A stretch of 33,985 bases of DNA. It comes from Acidobacteriota bacterium (GTDB lineage Bacteria > Acidobacteriota > Terriglobia > Terriglobales > Acidobacteriaceae). The translations under genes were made by a program, and so were the position numbers. The stretch covers positions 1-33,985 of the forward strand of contig QHZW01000329.1 in assembly GCA_003224815.1 (NCBI GenBank). The letters are read 5' to 3'. Position 1 is the first letter of the stretch. Every line of letters begins with the position of its first letter. Positions 14,932 through 21,803 of the stretch are shown one piece after another. The notes under the pieces are model-generated. The model made no database searches. It was not told the origin of the DNA and was given only the letters and a program-made list of their open reading frames with translations.

Positions 14932-14994
14932 TTAGCTCGATTGCACCCCATCCCCAGAAGAGACACGACAGATACAACAACAGCACACAGCCAT
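14932..14994 (-). CDS. Cysteine-rich leader peptide (predicted attenuation peptide)
   Basis: A 20-codon ORF reading MAVCCCCICRVSSGDGVQSS. Codons 4-7 and 9 are Cys (TGC, TGT, TGT, TGT, then TGT after one Ile): five Cys in six codons, which is extremely unlikely by chance. It lies on the same strand as, and 143 nt upstream of, the siroheme reductase gene and ends 30 nt before an intrinsic terminator. The ribosome should pause here when Cys-tRNA is scarce. An in-frame ATG at 15018 would give a 28-residue version (MLYASLQK added). Neither ATG has a strong ribosome binding site. A GATACT box (15033-15028) would start transcription about 3 nt before the 15018 ATG. Confidence 0.8.
   Translation of the reverse strand: MAVCCCCICRVSSGDGVQSS
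14944..14964 (-). promoter_or_regulatory. Antiterminator segment inside the leader ORF
   Basis: The RNA segment encoding V-S-S-G-D-G-V just downstream of the Cys codons contains CTTCTGG (14960-14954). It is exactly complementary to CCAGAAG (14894-14888), which forms the end of the terminator 5' arm and its loop. Pairing extends with GTC (14964-14962) to GAC (14887-14885) across one bulged base, and with TGGG (14950-14947) to CCCA beyond a small internal loop. This helix and the terminator are mutually exclusive. A ribosome stalled at the Cys codons leaves this segment free; one that reaches the stop codon covers it. Confidence 0.75.
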
Positions 14995-15080
14995 CTTCTG
15001 GAGGGATGCATAGAGCATTGCTTTACCAGTATCTGATGCCGAAGCACCCCGGCGCAATTCAAATATTCGATAGCGCCCTC

Positions 15081-15108
15081 CTGAAAAACAGATGAGGGGT
15101 GCTACACT
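15081..15108 (+). promoter_or_regulatory. Putative promoter for the exported protein gene at 15176
   Basis: CTGAAA (15081-15086; 4/6 match) and TACACT (15103-15108; 4/6), spaced 16 nt, with TG one base before the -10 (extended -10). It predicts a start near 15115 and a leader of about 60 nt. It lies within the divergent region shared with the reductase leader. Confidence 0.4.
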
Positions 15109-15175
15109 GGCTCGCCCCAGGAACAAAGATTCCAAACTCAAGATCTTGGGCACCTTCGCGAAAAGGGAGAGATCC

Positions 15176-15949
15176 ATGAAAAAGTACGCACTTGCAGCAG
15201 TGTGCGCGTTTGCCGTTGCAACCCTGACGGGTGCACCGGTATTCGCGCAAAACTCGGAAGTCAAAGAAAAACCACCAATGTATTCATACGTTGGCAACTG
15301 GGCAGTTCCCCGGGCGCAGTGGGCTGAAATGGAGAAAAACACTGCGGCTGATCAGAAAATCCTGGACAAAGCCTTAGCCAGCGGGACCCTGATCGGTTAC
15401 GGCAGCGACGTCGTCCTGGTACATGAAGCAGATGGCGCTACTCATGATGATTGGTGGTCAGCGATGTCGATTGCTGGCGTCCTGAATGTCCTGGAGCAGT
15501 TCTACCAGGGCGGCGGAACCACAGTCCCCGTGCTTGGTGCCGCTACGAAACACTGGGACAACATTTGGGTCAGCACATACTACAACTGGCACCCCGGAAG
15601 CTATAAAGGCGTGTACACGCGCGTCGGGTCATACAAATTGAAAGCCGACGCCCCTTCCGACGCGATCGACGCCCTCAGCAAAAGCTTGCTGGTGCCATTC
15701 TTTGAGAAGCTGATGGCAAGTGGCGCCATTCACGAGTACGAGGTTGATACTCAATACATTCACAAAGACAACCCCAACATGTTCACAATGGTGTACATCG
15801 CCGCGAACGCTGAAGCGCTGGACAAGGTGGACGCAGCGCTGCGAGACCTTCTTAAGTCGAACCCGCTAATGGGCCCGACTTTTGATTCCATGGTGGACTT
15901 CTCCGCACACCGGGATGACCTAGCACGTACCAACGCAACATATAAGTAG
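15176..15949 (+). CDS. Exported protein of unknown function
   Basis: 257 residues from the ATG at 15176, chosen because AGGGAGAG lies 4 nt upstream and a clean signal peptide follows (MKKYALAAVCAFAVATLTGA, cleavage after VFAQ). The mature part is soluble with many Trp/Tyr/His residues (HDDWWSAMSIAGVLNVLEQF; STYYNWHPGSYKGVYTR) and two similar alpha/beta halves: the helix plus strand pattern of LDKALASGTLIGYGSDVVLV resembles FEKLMASGAIHEYEVDTQYI. This suggests a duplicated dimeric alpha-beta barrel (EthD/ABM-like) fold. No catalytic motif is assigned. It is divergent from the reductase leader region and convergent with the rhomboid gene. Confidence 0.85.
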   Translation: MKKYALAAVCAFAVATLTGAPVFAQNSEVKEKPPMYSYVGNWAVPRAQWAEMEKNTAADQKILDKALASGTLIGYGSDVVLVHEADGATHDDWWSAMSIAGVLNVLEQFYQGGGTTVPVLGAATKHWDNIWVSTYYNWHPGSYKGVYTRVGSYKLKADAPSDAIDALSKSLLVPFFEKLMASGAIHEYEVDTQYIHKDNPNMFTMVYIAANAEALDKVDAALRDLLKSNPLMGPTFDSMVDFSAHRDDLARTNATYK

Positions 15950-15973
15950 GGTTCACGACCATCAACTGGCGTA

Positions 15974-16002
15974 CCTACCCTTTGGGGAAACCGAAGGGTG
16001 GG
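15974..16002. terminator. Hairpin between convergent genes
   Basis: CCTACCCTT (15974-15982) pairs with AAGGGTGGG (15994-16002) over 9 bp with one T-G wobble and an 11-nt loop, between the plus-strand exported protein gene and the minus-strand rhomboid gene. It lacks a T-tract in either direction, so is a weak bidirectional terminator candidate. Confidence 0.4.
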
Positions 16003-16011
16003 TCACGCCCT

Positions 16012-16731
16012 TCACCACGTCCCGTATCTGTAAGTCCTCGCTCGCTGGGGGAAAAGCTTGATCAACAACAGGCCGGCTACGAATCCACCCACGTGCGCCG
16101 CAAAGGCTACGCCTCCGGTCTGATGCGCGGCAGTCGTAGTGGCGGTAACGCTTGTGGCAATAAACTGAATCAGGAACCAATAACCCAGGAAAACCCATGC
16201 CGGTATCCACCAGAAGGTAAAGAAAACAATCAAGACGACAAGGGTTTGCACGCGCGCTCGCGGGTACAGAACGATGTATCCGCCCATGACCCCAGCGATT
16301 GCGCCACTTGCGCCCAGGGTGGGAACCGTTGACGTTGGATGGATGACGATGAACGTGAGAGCGGCAGTGATCCCGCAGAGCAGATAGAACACCAGATATG
16401 TGAAATGTCCCAAATGGTCTTCGATGTTGTCGCCGAATATCCAGAGGAACCAAAGGTTCCCAACGATGTGGAACAGGTCGGCATGCAGAAACATCGAAGT
16501 GAAAATTGTCAGGAGGGATGCCGAAATTGGATACTGCGACGTGCCGTGGAGAGCGCCGGTGAGGTGTTCAGGAATAAATCCGAACTGAAAGATCAGAGCG
16601 TTAAAATGCCGCGGCCCCTGAAACTGCACTGGAAGCTCGAAGAAGACGAACACCAACACGTTCAGCGCGATGATGAAATAATTCACGTAGGGCGTACTGA
16701 ATCGTGGCTGATCGTCGCGTATGGGAAACAT
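16012..16731 (-). CDS. Rhomboid family intramembrane serine protease
   Basis: 239 residues with six to seven hydrophobic helices. The catalytic dyad is S142 in LGASGAIAG (GxSG) and H213 in FAAHVGGFVAG; the oxyanion-supporting H88-x3-N92 lies in HADLFHIVGNLWFLWIFGDN (84-103), and the L1-loop features follow. All active-site residues are present, so it is expected to cleave transmembrane helices of substrates in the inner membrane. The ATG at 16731 lacks a good ribosome binding site. It is divergent from truB across a 120-bp spacer made of octamer repeats. Substrate unknown. Confidence 0.94.
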   Translation of the reverse strand: MFPIRDDQPRFSTPYVNYFIIALNVLVFVFFELPVQFQGPRHFNALIFQFGFIPEHLTGALHGTSQYPISASLLTIFTSMFLHADLFHIVGNLWFLWIFGDNIEDHLGHFTYLVFYLLCGITAALTFIVIHPTSTVPTLGASGAIAGVMGGYIVLYPRARVQTLVVLIVFFTFWWIPAWVFLGYWFLIQFIATSVTATTTAAHQTGGVAFAAHVGGFVAGLLLIKLFPQRARTYRYGTW

Positions 16732-16740
16732 GTCAGGACT

Positions 16741-16850
16741 GAGTTATTGAGTTATTGAGCGATTGAATCATTCAAGGCCGGAAAACATGGTGGCCGCTGA
16801 TGGATTCTACAATGATTCAATGAGTCAATCGCTCAATGATCCAATTGTTT
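16741..16850. repeat. Octamer-repeat inverted element between rhomboid and truB genes
   Basis: Two blocks of degenerate 8-bp units face each other. The left block at 16741-16772 is GAGTTATT, GAGTTATT, GAGCGATT, GAATCATT; the right block at 16811-16850 is AATGATTC, AATGAGTC, AATCGCTC, AATGATCC, AATTGTTT. ATTGAGCGATTGAATCATT (16754-16772) is fully complementary to 16811-16837 except for one extra octamer, so the whole folds into a 19-bp hairpin. The right block ends 1 nt before the truB ATG. Confidence 0.75.
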
Positions 16851-16851
16851 C

Positions 16852-17730
16852 ATGAACGCCGTCCTCATCATCGACAAGCCTGCTGGCCTGACCTCGCACG
16901 ACGTTGTCCATCGTGTTCGCCGCATTCTCGGACAGCGAGACGTCGGGCATTTGGGCACACTCGACCCGATGGCGACCGGAGTTTTGCCGCTGGTGTTGGG
17001 CAACATGACTCGGCTGGCCCAGTTTTACCTGACATCCGAAAAATGCTATGAAGGCGTAATTCGCTTTGGCTTCTCGACTGATACCTACGATGCCGAAGGC
17101 GAGCCGACATGTGAGCAACGCGAGTTTTCGCTATCGCTCGAGGAAATTCGTGATTTGGCGAAACAATTCAGAGGTGTGATCGAGCAAATGCCGCCGCCAT
17201 TTTCCGCGAAAAAGATCCAAGGCGTCCCGGCGTATAAGCTGGCGCGCAAAAATAAAGACGTGGCGCTCAAGGCGGTACAGGTGGAAGTCAAGGAATTTGA
17301 AATTGAGAATGTCGATGACTCATGCGCGCGCTTCCGTGCACGTGTTGGTTCTGGAACCTATCTGCGATCGATTGCGCATGATCTGGGCCAGGCCGCTGGA
17401 TGCGGCGCTCACCTCCAGGCTCTCCGCAGAACCGCCGTCGCTGGGTTCAAACTTGAAGACGCGCGCACATTTGAAGAGATCGAGAGGGCCAAGAGCACCG
17501 AATCAGGACTTGATGATCTTTTCATCCATCCGCGGGCTCTGCTGCCAGCACTGGCCGCCATTACCGCCACCGACGAAGTTGCCGCTCGCATTCGCCACGG
17601 ACAGTCAGTGAACCTGCCCGAGTTCTCGCACGCACGCCACGTGAAAGTCTTTTGCGGACAGCGCGATCTGATCGCTATAGCCACTCGCGTCGCGGGCACC
17701 CTGTTTCATCCGAAGATCGTGCTCGGCTGA
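16852..17730 (+). CDS. truB: tRNA pseudouridine(55) synthase
   Basis: A 292-residue enzyme making pseudouridine at U55 in the T-loop of tRNAs. Motifs: KPAGLTSHDVV (9-19), then GHLGTLDPMATGVLPL with nucleophile D38, the YEGVIRFGFSTDTYDAEG segment, and a GSGTYLRSIAHDLG motif in the catalytic domain (about residues 168-181). The C-terminal region is degenerate compared with a classical PUA domain but of usual length. No Shine-Dalgarno precedes the ATG; the octamer-repeat element runs up to it. In many bacteria truB follows rbfA/infB; here it stands alone. Confidence 0.96.
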   Translation: MNAVLIIDKPAGLTSHDVVHRVRRILGQRDVGHLGTLDPMATGVLPLVLGNMTRLAQFYLTSEKCYEGVIRFGFSTDTYDAEGEPTCEQREFSLSLEEIRDLAKQFRGVIEQMPPPFSAKKIQGVPAYKLARKNKDVALKAVQVEVKEFEIENVDDSCARFRARVGSGTYLRSIAHDLGQAAGCGAHLQALRRTAVAGFKLEDARTFEEIERAKSTESGLDDLFIHPRALLPALAAITATDEVAARIRHGQSVNLPEFSHARHVKVFCGQRDLIAIATRVAGTLFHPKIVLG

Positions 17731-17871
17731 TTTTTGGCTATCGAGCCCACTTTTTGGCCTCGCTGCTAGTTTCACAATTAGGGTAAAATCCCGGTTATCG
17801 GCCCGGCTGCGGAGCCCCATTGGCATCAATGGCTCAGATATTCGGCATCCAATGTTTCAGGGAGGACTGAA

Positions 17872-18750
17872 ATGAGTCGCATCTACTTCAGACTTCTTCT
17901 TGGTACCGCGCTTTGCATCTTCCCCGCCGGCGTTCCCCAACCCGGTTTCGCGCAGCGCGGTGGATTTCACGGAGGGGGTGGCTTTCACAGCGGAGGCGGG
18001 TTTCACGGCGGCGGCTCCGGATTTCATGGTGGCGGGTTTAGTGGCTCTCGCGGCTTCGGCGGTTTTCGCGGTGGACACAGTTTCGGCGGCTTTGGAGGAC
18101 GAGGCTTTGGGGGTTTCCACGGTGGCCATTTCTATGGCGGCCGGCTCTACGGAGGATTTCGCGGCTATGGCTACCCACGCTTTTATTCCGGCTTCGGCTT
18201 TGGGTTCGGTTTCGGATGGCCATATTGGGGTGGCTATCCCTATTGGGGTTACCCCTACTGGTACGGATATGACCCGTCATGGGGCGCCGGTCCGTACGCT
18301 TACTACTACCCATACGGCTATGACTACGATCCCTACGATTATCCTTGGGATGATCCAGATTGGGGTTACCGCCAGCACCGGGATGACAGGCATTCTGGAG
18401 ACAATGACCGCTGCCGTGACTACCGGCACGAGTGCCCGCCTCCCGCGAACAGTAAACCGAAAAGCGACACCGCCAAGCCCTCTAACGGAGCTGCCGGCGA
18501 AGGCTCTCCGGCTAGTAATTACCTGACGATCAACTTTACCGATGCTCGCTCGCTAGGCTGGTATAGCGGGAATGAAAACACTGGTGCGGTCTTGCGGCCC
18601 GCGGTGCGAAACGCAATCGCTGCTCTGCATGCGATGCCGCCGGCTGCTCGCGAACGGCAAATCAATTCAGGACGCTACGCCGGCTTCTCAGCCGAAGACC
18701 GTCAGTTGTTGTTAAAAGCGACAGTCCAAGTTCGCGAAACTTTCAACTAG
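17872..18750 (+). CDS. Exported Gly/His/Tyr-rich protein with C-terminal DUF3106-like segment
   Basis: 292 residues, GGGAGG 6 nt before the ATG. A signal peptide (about 1-27, ending GFAQ) precedes a Gly/His/Phe repeat region (28-95, units like GGGFHGGG and GGFRGGHSFGG). A strongly aromatic Tyr/Trp/Pro/Asp stretch (about 96-170, PYWGYPYWYGYDP) follows, then a polar linker with two cysteines. The C-terminal about 70 residues include MPPAARERQINSGRYAGFSA, resembling the PPxxRxxxLxxxRYxxLSPE pattern of DUF3106-type periplasmic proteins. The low-complexity part is probably disordered or aggregation-prone and may bind metal or polysaccharide. Function unknown. Confidence 0.85.
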   Translation: MSRIYFRLLLGTALCIFPAGVPQPGFAQRGGFHGGGGFHSGGGFHGGGSGFHGGGFSGSRGFGGFRGGHSFGGFGGRGFGGFHGGHFYGGRLYGGFRGYGYPRFYSGFGFGFGFGWPYWGGYPYWGYPYWYGYDPSWGAGPYAYYYPYGYDYDPYDYPWDDPDWGYRQHRDDRHSGDNDRCRDYRHECPPPANSKPKSDTAKPSNGAAGEGSPASNYLTINFTDARSLGWYSGNENTGAVLRPAVRNAIAALHAMPPAARERQINSGRYAGFSAEDRQLLLKATVQVRETFN

Positions 18751-18953
18751 AGCGAGGTCGGGCAAGGCTTTAAATCGTGACCCTCGACTGCGGTGGTGAT
18801 TGGCCGACCGGGTTCACCGCGACACAATCTCAAGATCACCACCGGCATAGACCACTTCCCTGCCGAACTACTGTTCCTTAGGCAACTATCCCGCTGGCAT
18901 GCGCTTGGTTAGACTTGCCGAATTAGGCAGTTTCGCGGACAGGAGCCCGGTTG

Positions 18954-19577
18954 ATGCACCTGCAATGGTTCAGCCAGCACGGCATTCCCTTCACCCTAAT
19001 TGTGGCCTACATTCCACTGATTACCGCGGTGGCAACGACTGTGTTGAGCATCGTGCTGGCGCGGGCAACGCTACGTTACGCTGAGACCACCGACAAGAGT
19101 CTGGCGTTGGCTCGTGAGGAGTTCGAGCGGCAATGGTCTCCCGAGCTGCACATCAAATTGGAAATGCTCTCATCGCGCAAAACCAAAATCGTGGTTACGA
19201 ATCTGGGTAGAATTTCTGTGCTGCTGCAGATAGTGCAGTTGCGCCGCCTTGATATGGGAGTGCCCGCGCTGAGATCATTTCTAAACGAACCCCTAGTCGG
19301 GGGATGCACCTGGACGGATGAACTGGGCAAGGATCTATTCACCTGTACGGGTGACGATTACAAGGGCCAGATCGCAGCCTCGATTACGTTTTATGCGTCG
19401 GGACGCCTATTTCGCACGGATTGGTTTCGCTTTCAGGTGGAAGTTAAGCGTGGCGAAATCGTCTGCCTGGAACCCATTAATATTGGCGCAAGTCGCGCCC
19501 GCAGCGTAGGTGCAGAGCAAGAACCTGAGCAAGAGGTGGCAAAAGACGAAGTCGAAGCCATGGCTGCCAATGCCTGA
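18954..19577 (+). CDS. Membrane-anchored protein of unknown function
   Basis: 207 residues from the ATG at 18954 (AGGAG about 9 nt upstream; a TTG one codon earlier is in frame). One N-terminal transmembrane helix (about 12-38, TLIVAYIPLITAVATTVLSI) is followed by a short helical segment ALAREEFERQW. A beta-rich soluble domain follows (PELHIKLEMLSSRKTKIVVT, DWFRFQVEVKRGEIVCLEPI), ending in an acidic tail. The layout, one helix, a helical linker and an Ig-like beta domain, recurs in uncharacterised bacterial proteins. The 203-nt gap before it shows no clear element. Confidence 0.75.
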   Translation: MHLQWFSQHGIPFTLIVAYIPLITAVATTVLSIVLARATLRYAETTDKSLALAREEFERQWSPELHIKLEMLSSRKTKIVVTNLGRISVLLQIVQLRRLDMGVPALRSFLNEPLVGGCTWTDELGKDLFTCTGDDYKGQIAASITFYASGRLFRTDWFRFQVEVKRGEIVCLEPINIGASRARSVGAEQEPEQEVAKDEVEAMAANA

Positions 19578-19691
19578 GAGACTCCTGATTAATTAACGTT
19601 ACCTTGGCTTGGGACAATGCACCTTCGCTCATTGTGTTCGCGCCCGGTCCGCAACATGCTTGTTGACAGCGGCAAAGAGGGGAACTGAAAG

Positions 19692-20139
19692 ATGCGGCTC
19701 TGCCTATGTTTACTGCTTGGCGCCAGCGTGCTTGCGGGTGCTGCTGCGCCGGTTGTCGCCGAGGATAATTCTGACGAAGCCAAGGTCCGCGCCCTGGAAA
19801 AGAAGTGGGCTGACTCCTACAAGCACCGCAAGATTGAACTGCTTTCGTCGTTGCTGGCCGAAGACTTCGTCATCACAGTTGAAGATGGGGTCCACATACA
19901 GCAAGCCCGGATACATCACCCACAGCGCCGACCCATCAGTGCACATCGACGTCGCTGAACTGTCAGACCTGAAAGTGCATATGCATGGCAACACCGCAGT
20001 CGTTACTGGTGCATATCACGAAAAAGGGCGGCAGGACGGAAAAGCGTACGAATACAACGACCGTCTTACCGACGTGTGGCTGAAAAATGAAGGCACGTGG
20101 CAGGTGATCTCCTCTCACTACAGCGTGCCGTTGAAGTAA
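19692..20139 (+). pseudogene. SnoaL/NTF2-like (DUF4440-type) exported protein gene, frameshifted
   Basis: The first part, from ATG 19692, has a signal peptide (MRLCLCLLLGASVLAGAAAP) and the NTF2-like opening helix (VRALEKKWADSYKHRKIELL) up to FVITVEDG. In this frame the protein then goes astray and ends at 19958. The next frame carries the rest of the fold: YSKPGYITHSADPSVH, LKVHMHGNTAVVTGAYHEKG, YNDRLTDVWLKNEGTWQVIS, ending at 20139. The frames join perfectly if one G is removed from the GGGG run at 19887-19890, restoring VEDGSTYSKPGY. So this is one gene of about 148 codons with a one-base insertion. Either true decay or a homopolymer sequencing error. Confidence 0.85.
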
Positions 20140-20167
20140 CCGCGGCAATGCGCAGCAAAGTCCCGCC

Positions 20168-20173
20168 TATAAT
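20168..20173 (+). promoter_or_regulatory. Perfect -10 box placing transcription start at the ribA GTG
   Basis: TATAAT ends 6 nt before the GTG start codon at 20180, so +1 should fall on the first base of the start codon. There is no Shine-Dalgarno and no clear -35. A leaderless mRNA is predicted. Confidence 0.5.
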
Positions 20174-20179
20174 TGAGAT

Positions 20180-20788
20180 GTGAGCTCATCCGCAAAGCAA
20201 ATTGCGTCGGCGGACTTCCCTACCCGCTGGGGACAATTCCGCATTTACGGGTTCCGCCTTGAGCCGGAGCAGAACGGCAGACCAGAAGAAGCAGTGGCCC
20301 TGTTAATGGGCGACGTGTACAGCGCGCCTCCACTGGTACGAGTACATTCGCAGTGCCTGACAGGAGACGTTTTTAGCTCCTTGCGCTGCGATTGTCGCCA
20401 GCAACTCGAGATGGCGCTGGCCATGATTGCTGGCGAGGGGGCCGGCATCCTAATCTACGAGCAGCAAGAGGGCCGCGGCATCGGCCTAATGCCAAAGCTG
20501 CAGGCGTACGAACTACAGGATTCGGGCCTCGACACAGTGGAGGCAAACGAGAAACTCGGCTTCAAAGCCGATCACCGGGAGTTCGCGCTGCCAGCGGAAA
20601 TTCTGAAAGCACTTGGGGTCAAGCACGTACGCCTGTTATCAAACAATCTGGACAAAGTTGCAGCGTTGGAAAATGCCGGAATCAAGGTGGTCGAGAGGGT
20701 CCCCTGTGAAGTGACCGCAAGTCCGCAGGCGGAAGAATACTTGAAGGTGAAAAAAGAAAAGCTGGGGCATTTGCTTGGTGGCAAATAA
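20180..20788 (+). CDS. ribA: GTP cyclohydrolase II
   Basis: A 202-residue stand-alone RibA: converts GTP to 2,5-diamino-6-ribosylamino-4(3H)-pyrimidinone 5'-phosphate, formate and pyrophosphate, the first step of riboflavin synthesis. The zinc site is C59, C70 and C72 (RVHSQCLTGDVFSSLRCDC). The catalytic loop EQQEGRGIGL contains R99, and VEANEKLGFKADHREFALPA and VRLLSNNLDK are the GTP-binding/guanine-recognition segments. Most bacteria fuse it to RibB; here there is no RibB domain and no rib neighbour. GTG is the only in-frame start before the domain. Expressed from a -10 box 6 nt upstream. Confidence 0.97.
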   Translation: MSSSAKQIASADFPTRWGQFRIYGFRLEPEQNGRPEEAVALLMGDVYSAPPLVRVHSQCLTGDVFSSLRCDCRQQLEMALAMIAGEGAGILIYEQQEGRGIGLMPKLQAYELQDSGLDTVEANEKLGFKADHREFALPAEILKALGVKHVRLLSNNLDKVAALENAGIKVVERVPCEVTASPQAEEYLKVKKEKLGHLLGGK

Positions 20789-20875
20789 TGTTCGTAAGTA
20801 ATCAGGCCGTTTGATTTGTACAGGCCGTGTGGGAACGGGCGCCCTCGGCGCAGCGTTTCTAACCACCACATCCAA

Positions 20876-21784
20876 TCAGAACCCAAAATCCGCCGGTGCG
20901 GCGTAGGCGTGATTCTTGATTGCGAGTGAGGCAAGGCGCGCTGCGTCGATTTTCTGGACGTATTCTCCCCGGTCGCGCACGCCAAGGACCCATTCTTCCA
21001 GCCACGCATCGCTCTGCGCCGGAGTTTTGGTTTTGTCATGATATTCGGGAAAGAACGCATCGTCGCGGTTGTAGTATCCCTGCACAGGCGACGGGTGCGC
21101 ACCATATGGGCACTCGACAACCGCGCTGACCAGAAATCCCGGAATCACGGTGCGATTAGGATCGCTGCTGATGACCTCAGGCGCAACGACCTCTTCGGTG
21201 ACGACGATTACGCGCTTCGCCGATCTTACTGCTTCGAGCATTACGCCGAAACTTCCCCAGCAATGCGCATTGCCATCAGAGTCGGCGCGTTGCACGTGCG
21301 CAATGGTCACATCAGGATTCAAGGCTCGCACTGCCCACAATGATTCCTTCGGCTCGAAGGGTGAAAATATCTGATAGAAAAAATGATTTCCTTTGGCCGT
21401 ATCACTTCCTTGAGCTGATCGGGTAGGGAGAAACGGCACTCCCAGTGCGCCCGCCTGCAAAGCAAGCGCCAGAGTGAAATTCGTCATGTTGAAGACCTTC
21501 ACGCTTCCGCCTTCAACCGCGCGTCGGAAGTTGTACGCTGAACCCATCATGGCGTTGCCGATCCATGCCGCGATGACGCGATCGACGCATCCGGCGCCGA
21601 TGAGCTGGTCAAAAAGAACATCGGAAATCGGACCGATCAAAGTCAGATTGCGTTTCTTCTGGCGAATGATTTCGTGGGCTGCTGCGAACGGAATCATCTG
21701 CTCAAGCTGAAGTGACATGGCTACCGAAGTGCCATCGGGCACGAACTGCGCAATAGCTTCGGCCATCGAGAAGAGCTTGGACAT
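20876..21784 (-). CDS. CoA-transferase-like alpha subunit (GctA/IpdA-type)
   Basis: 302 residues from the ATG at 21784; the longer frame to 21886 adds residues that do not belong to the family. It has the class I CoA-transferase alpha fold: KLFSMAEAIAQFVPDGTSVA at the start, ALNPDVTIAHVQRADSDGNA, and a C-terminal PSPVQGYYNRDDAFFPEYHD segment. Together with the beta subunit gene two genes upstream, it would form a heteromer acting on acyl-CoA. The IpdAB branch hydrolyses a C-C bond in a ring-derived CoA ester, while GctAB swaps CoA between acids. Operon context (crotonases and a diiron oxygenase) favours a ring-degradation role. A GATAAT box (21794-21799) lies 9 nt before the ATG. Confidence 0.88.
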   Translation of the reverse strand: MSKLFSMAEAIAQFVPDGTSVAMSLQLEQMIPFAAAHEIIRQKKRNLTLIGPISDVLFDQLIGAGCVDRVIAAWIGNAMMGSAYNFRRAVEGGSVKVFNMTNFTLALALQAGALGVPFLPTRSAQGSDTAKGNHFFYQIFSPFEPKESLWAVRALNPDVTIAHVQRADSDGNAHCWGSFGVMLEAVRSAKRVIVVTEEVVAPEVISSDPNRTVIPGFLVSAVVECPYGAHPSPVQGYYNRDDAFFPEYHDKTKTPAQSDAWLEEWVLGVRDRGEYVQKIDAARLASLAIKNHAYAAPADFGF

Positions 21785-21803
21785 CGATTCGAGATTATCA
21801 GTT

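Noticed and set aside
14800-15018. SAM or other sulfur riboswitch before the reductase
   Set aside because: No SAM-I/II/III core motif or multi-branched aptamer is visible; a leader ORF with Cys codons and an antiterminator explains the leader better.
14932-15342. 136-codon minus frame containing the Cys run as a full-length protein
   Set aside because: Most of it is antisense to the start of the exported-protein gene at 15176. Only the last 20-28 codons make sense, as a leader peptide.
17900-18526. 208-codon plus frame within the Gly-rich gene
   Set aside because: Overlaps the real frame, which has the signal peptide and ribosome binding site; the alternative is Ala/Thr-rich repeat shadow.
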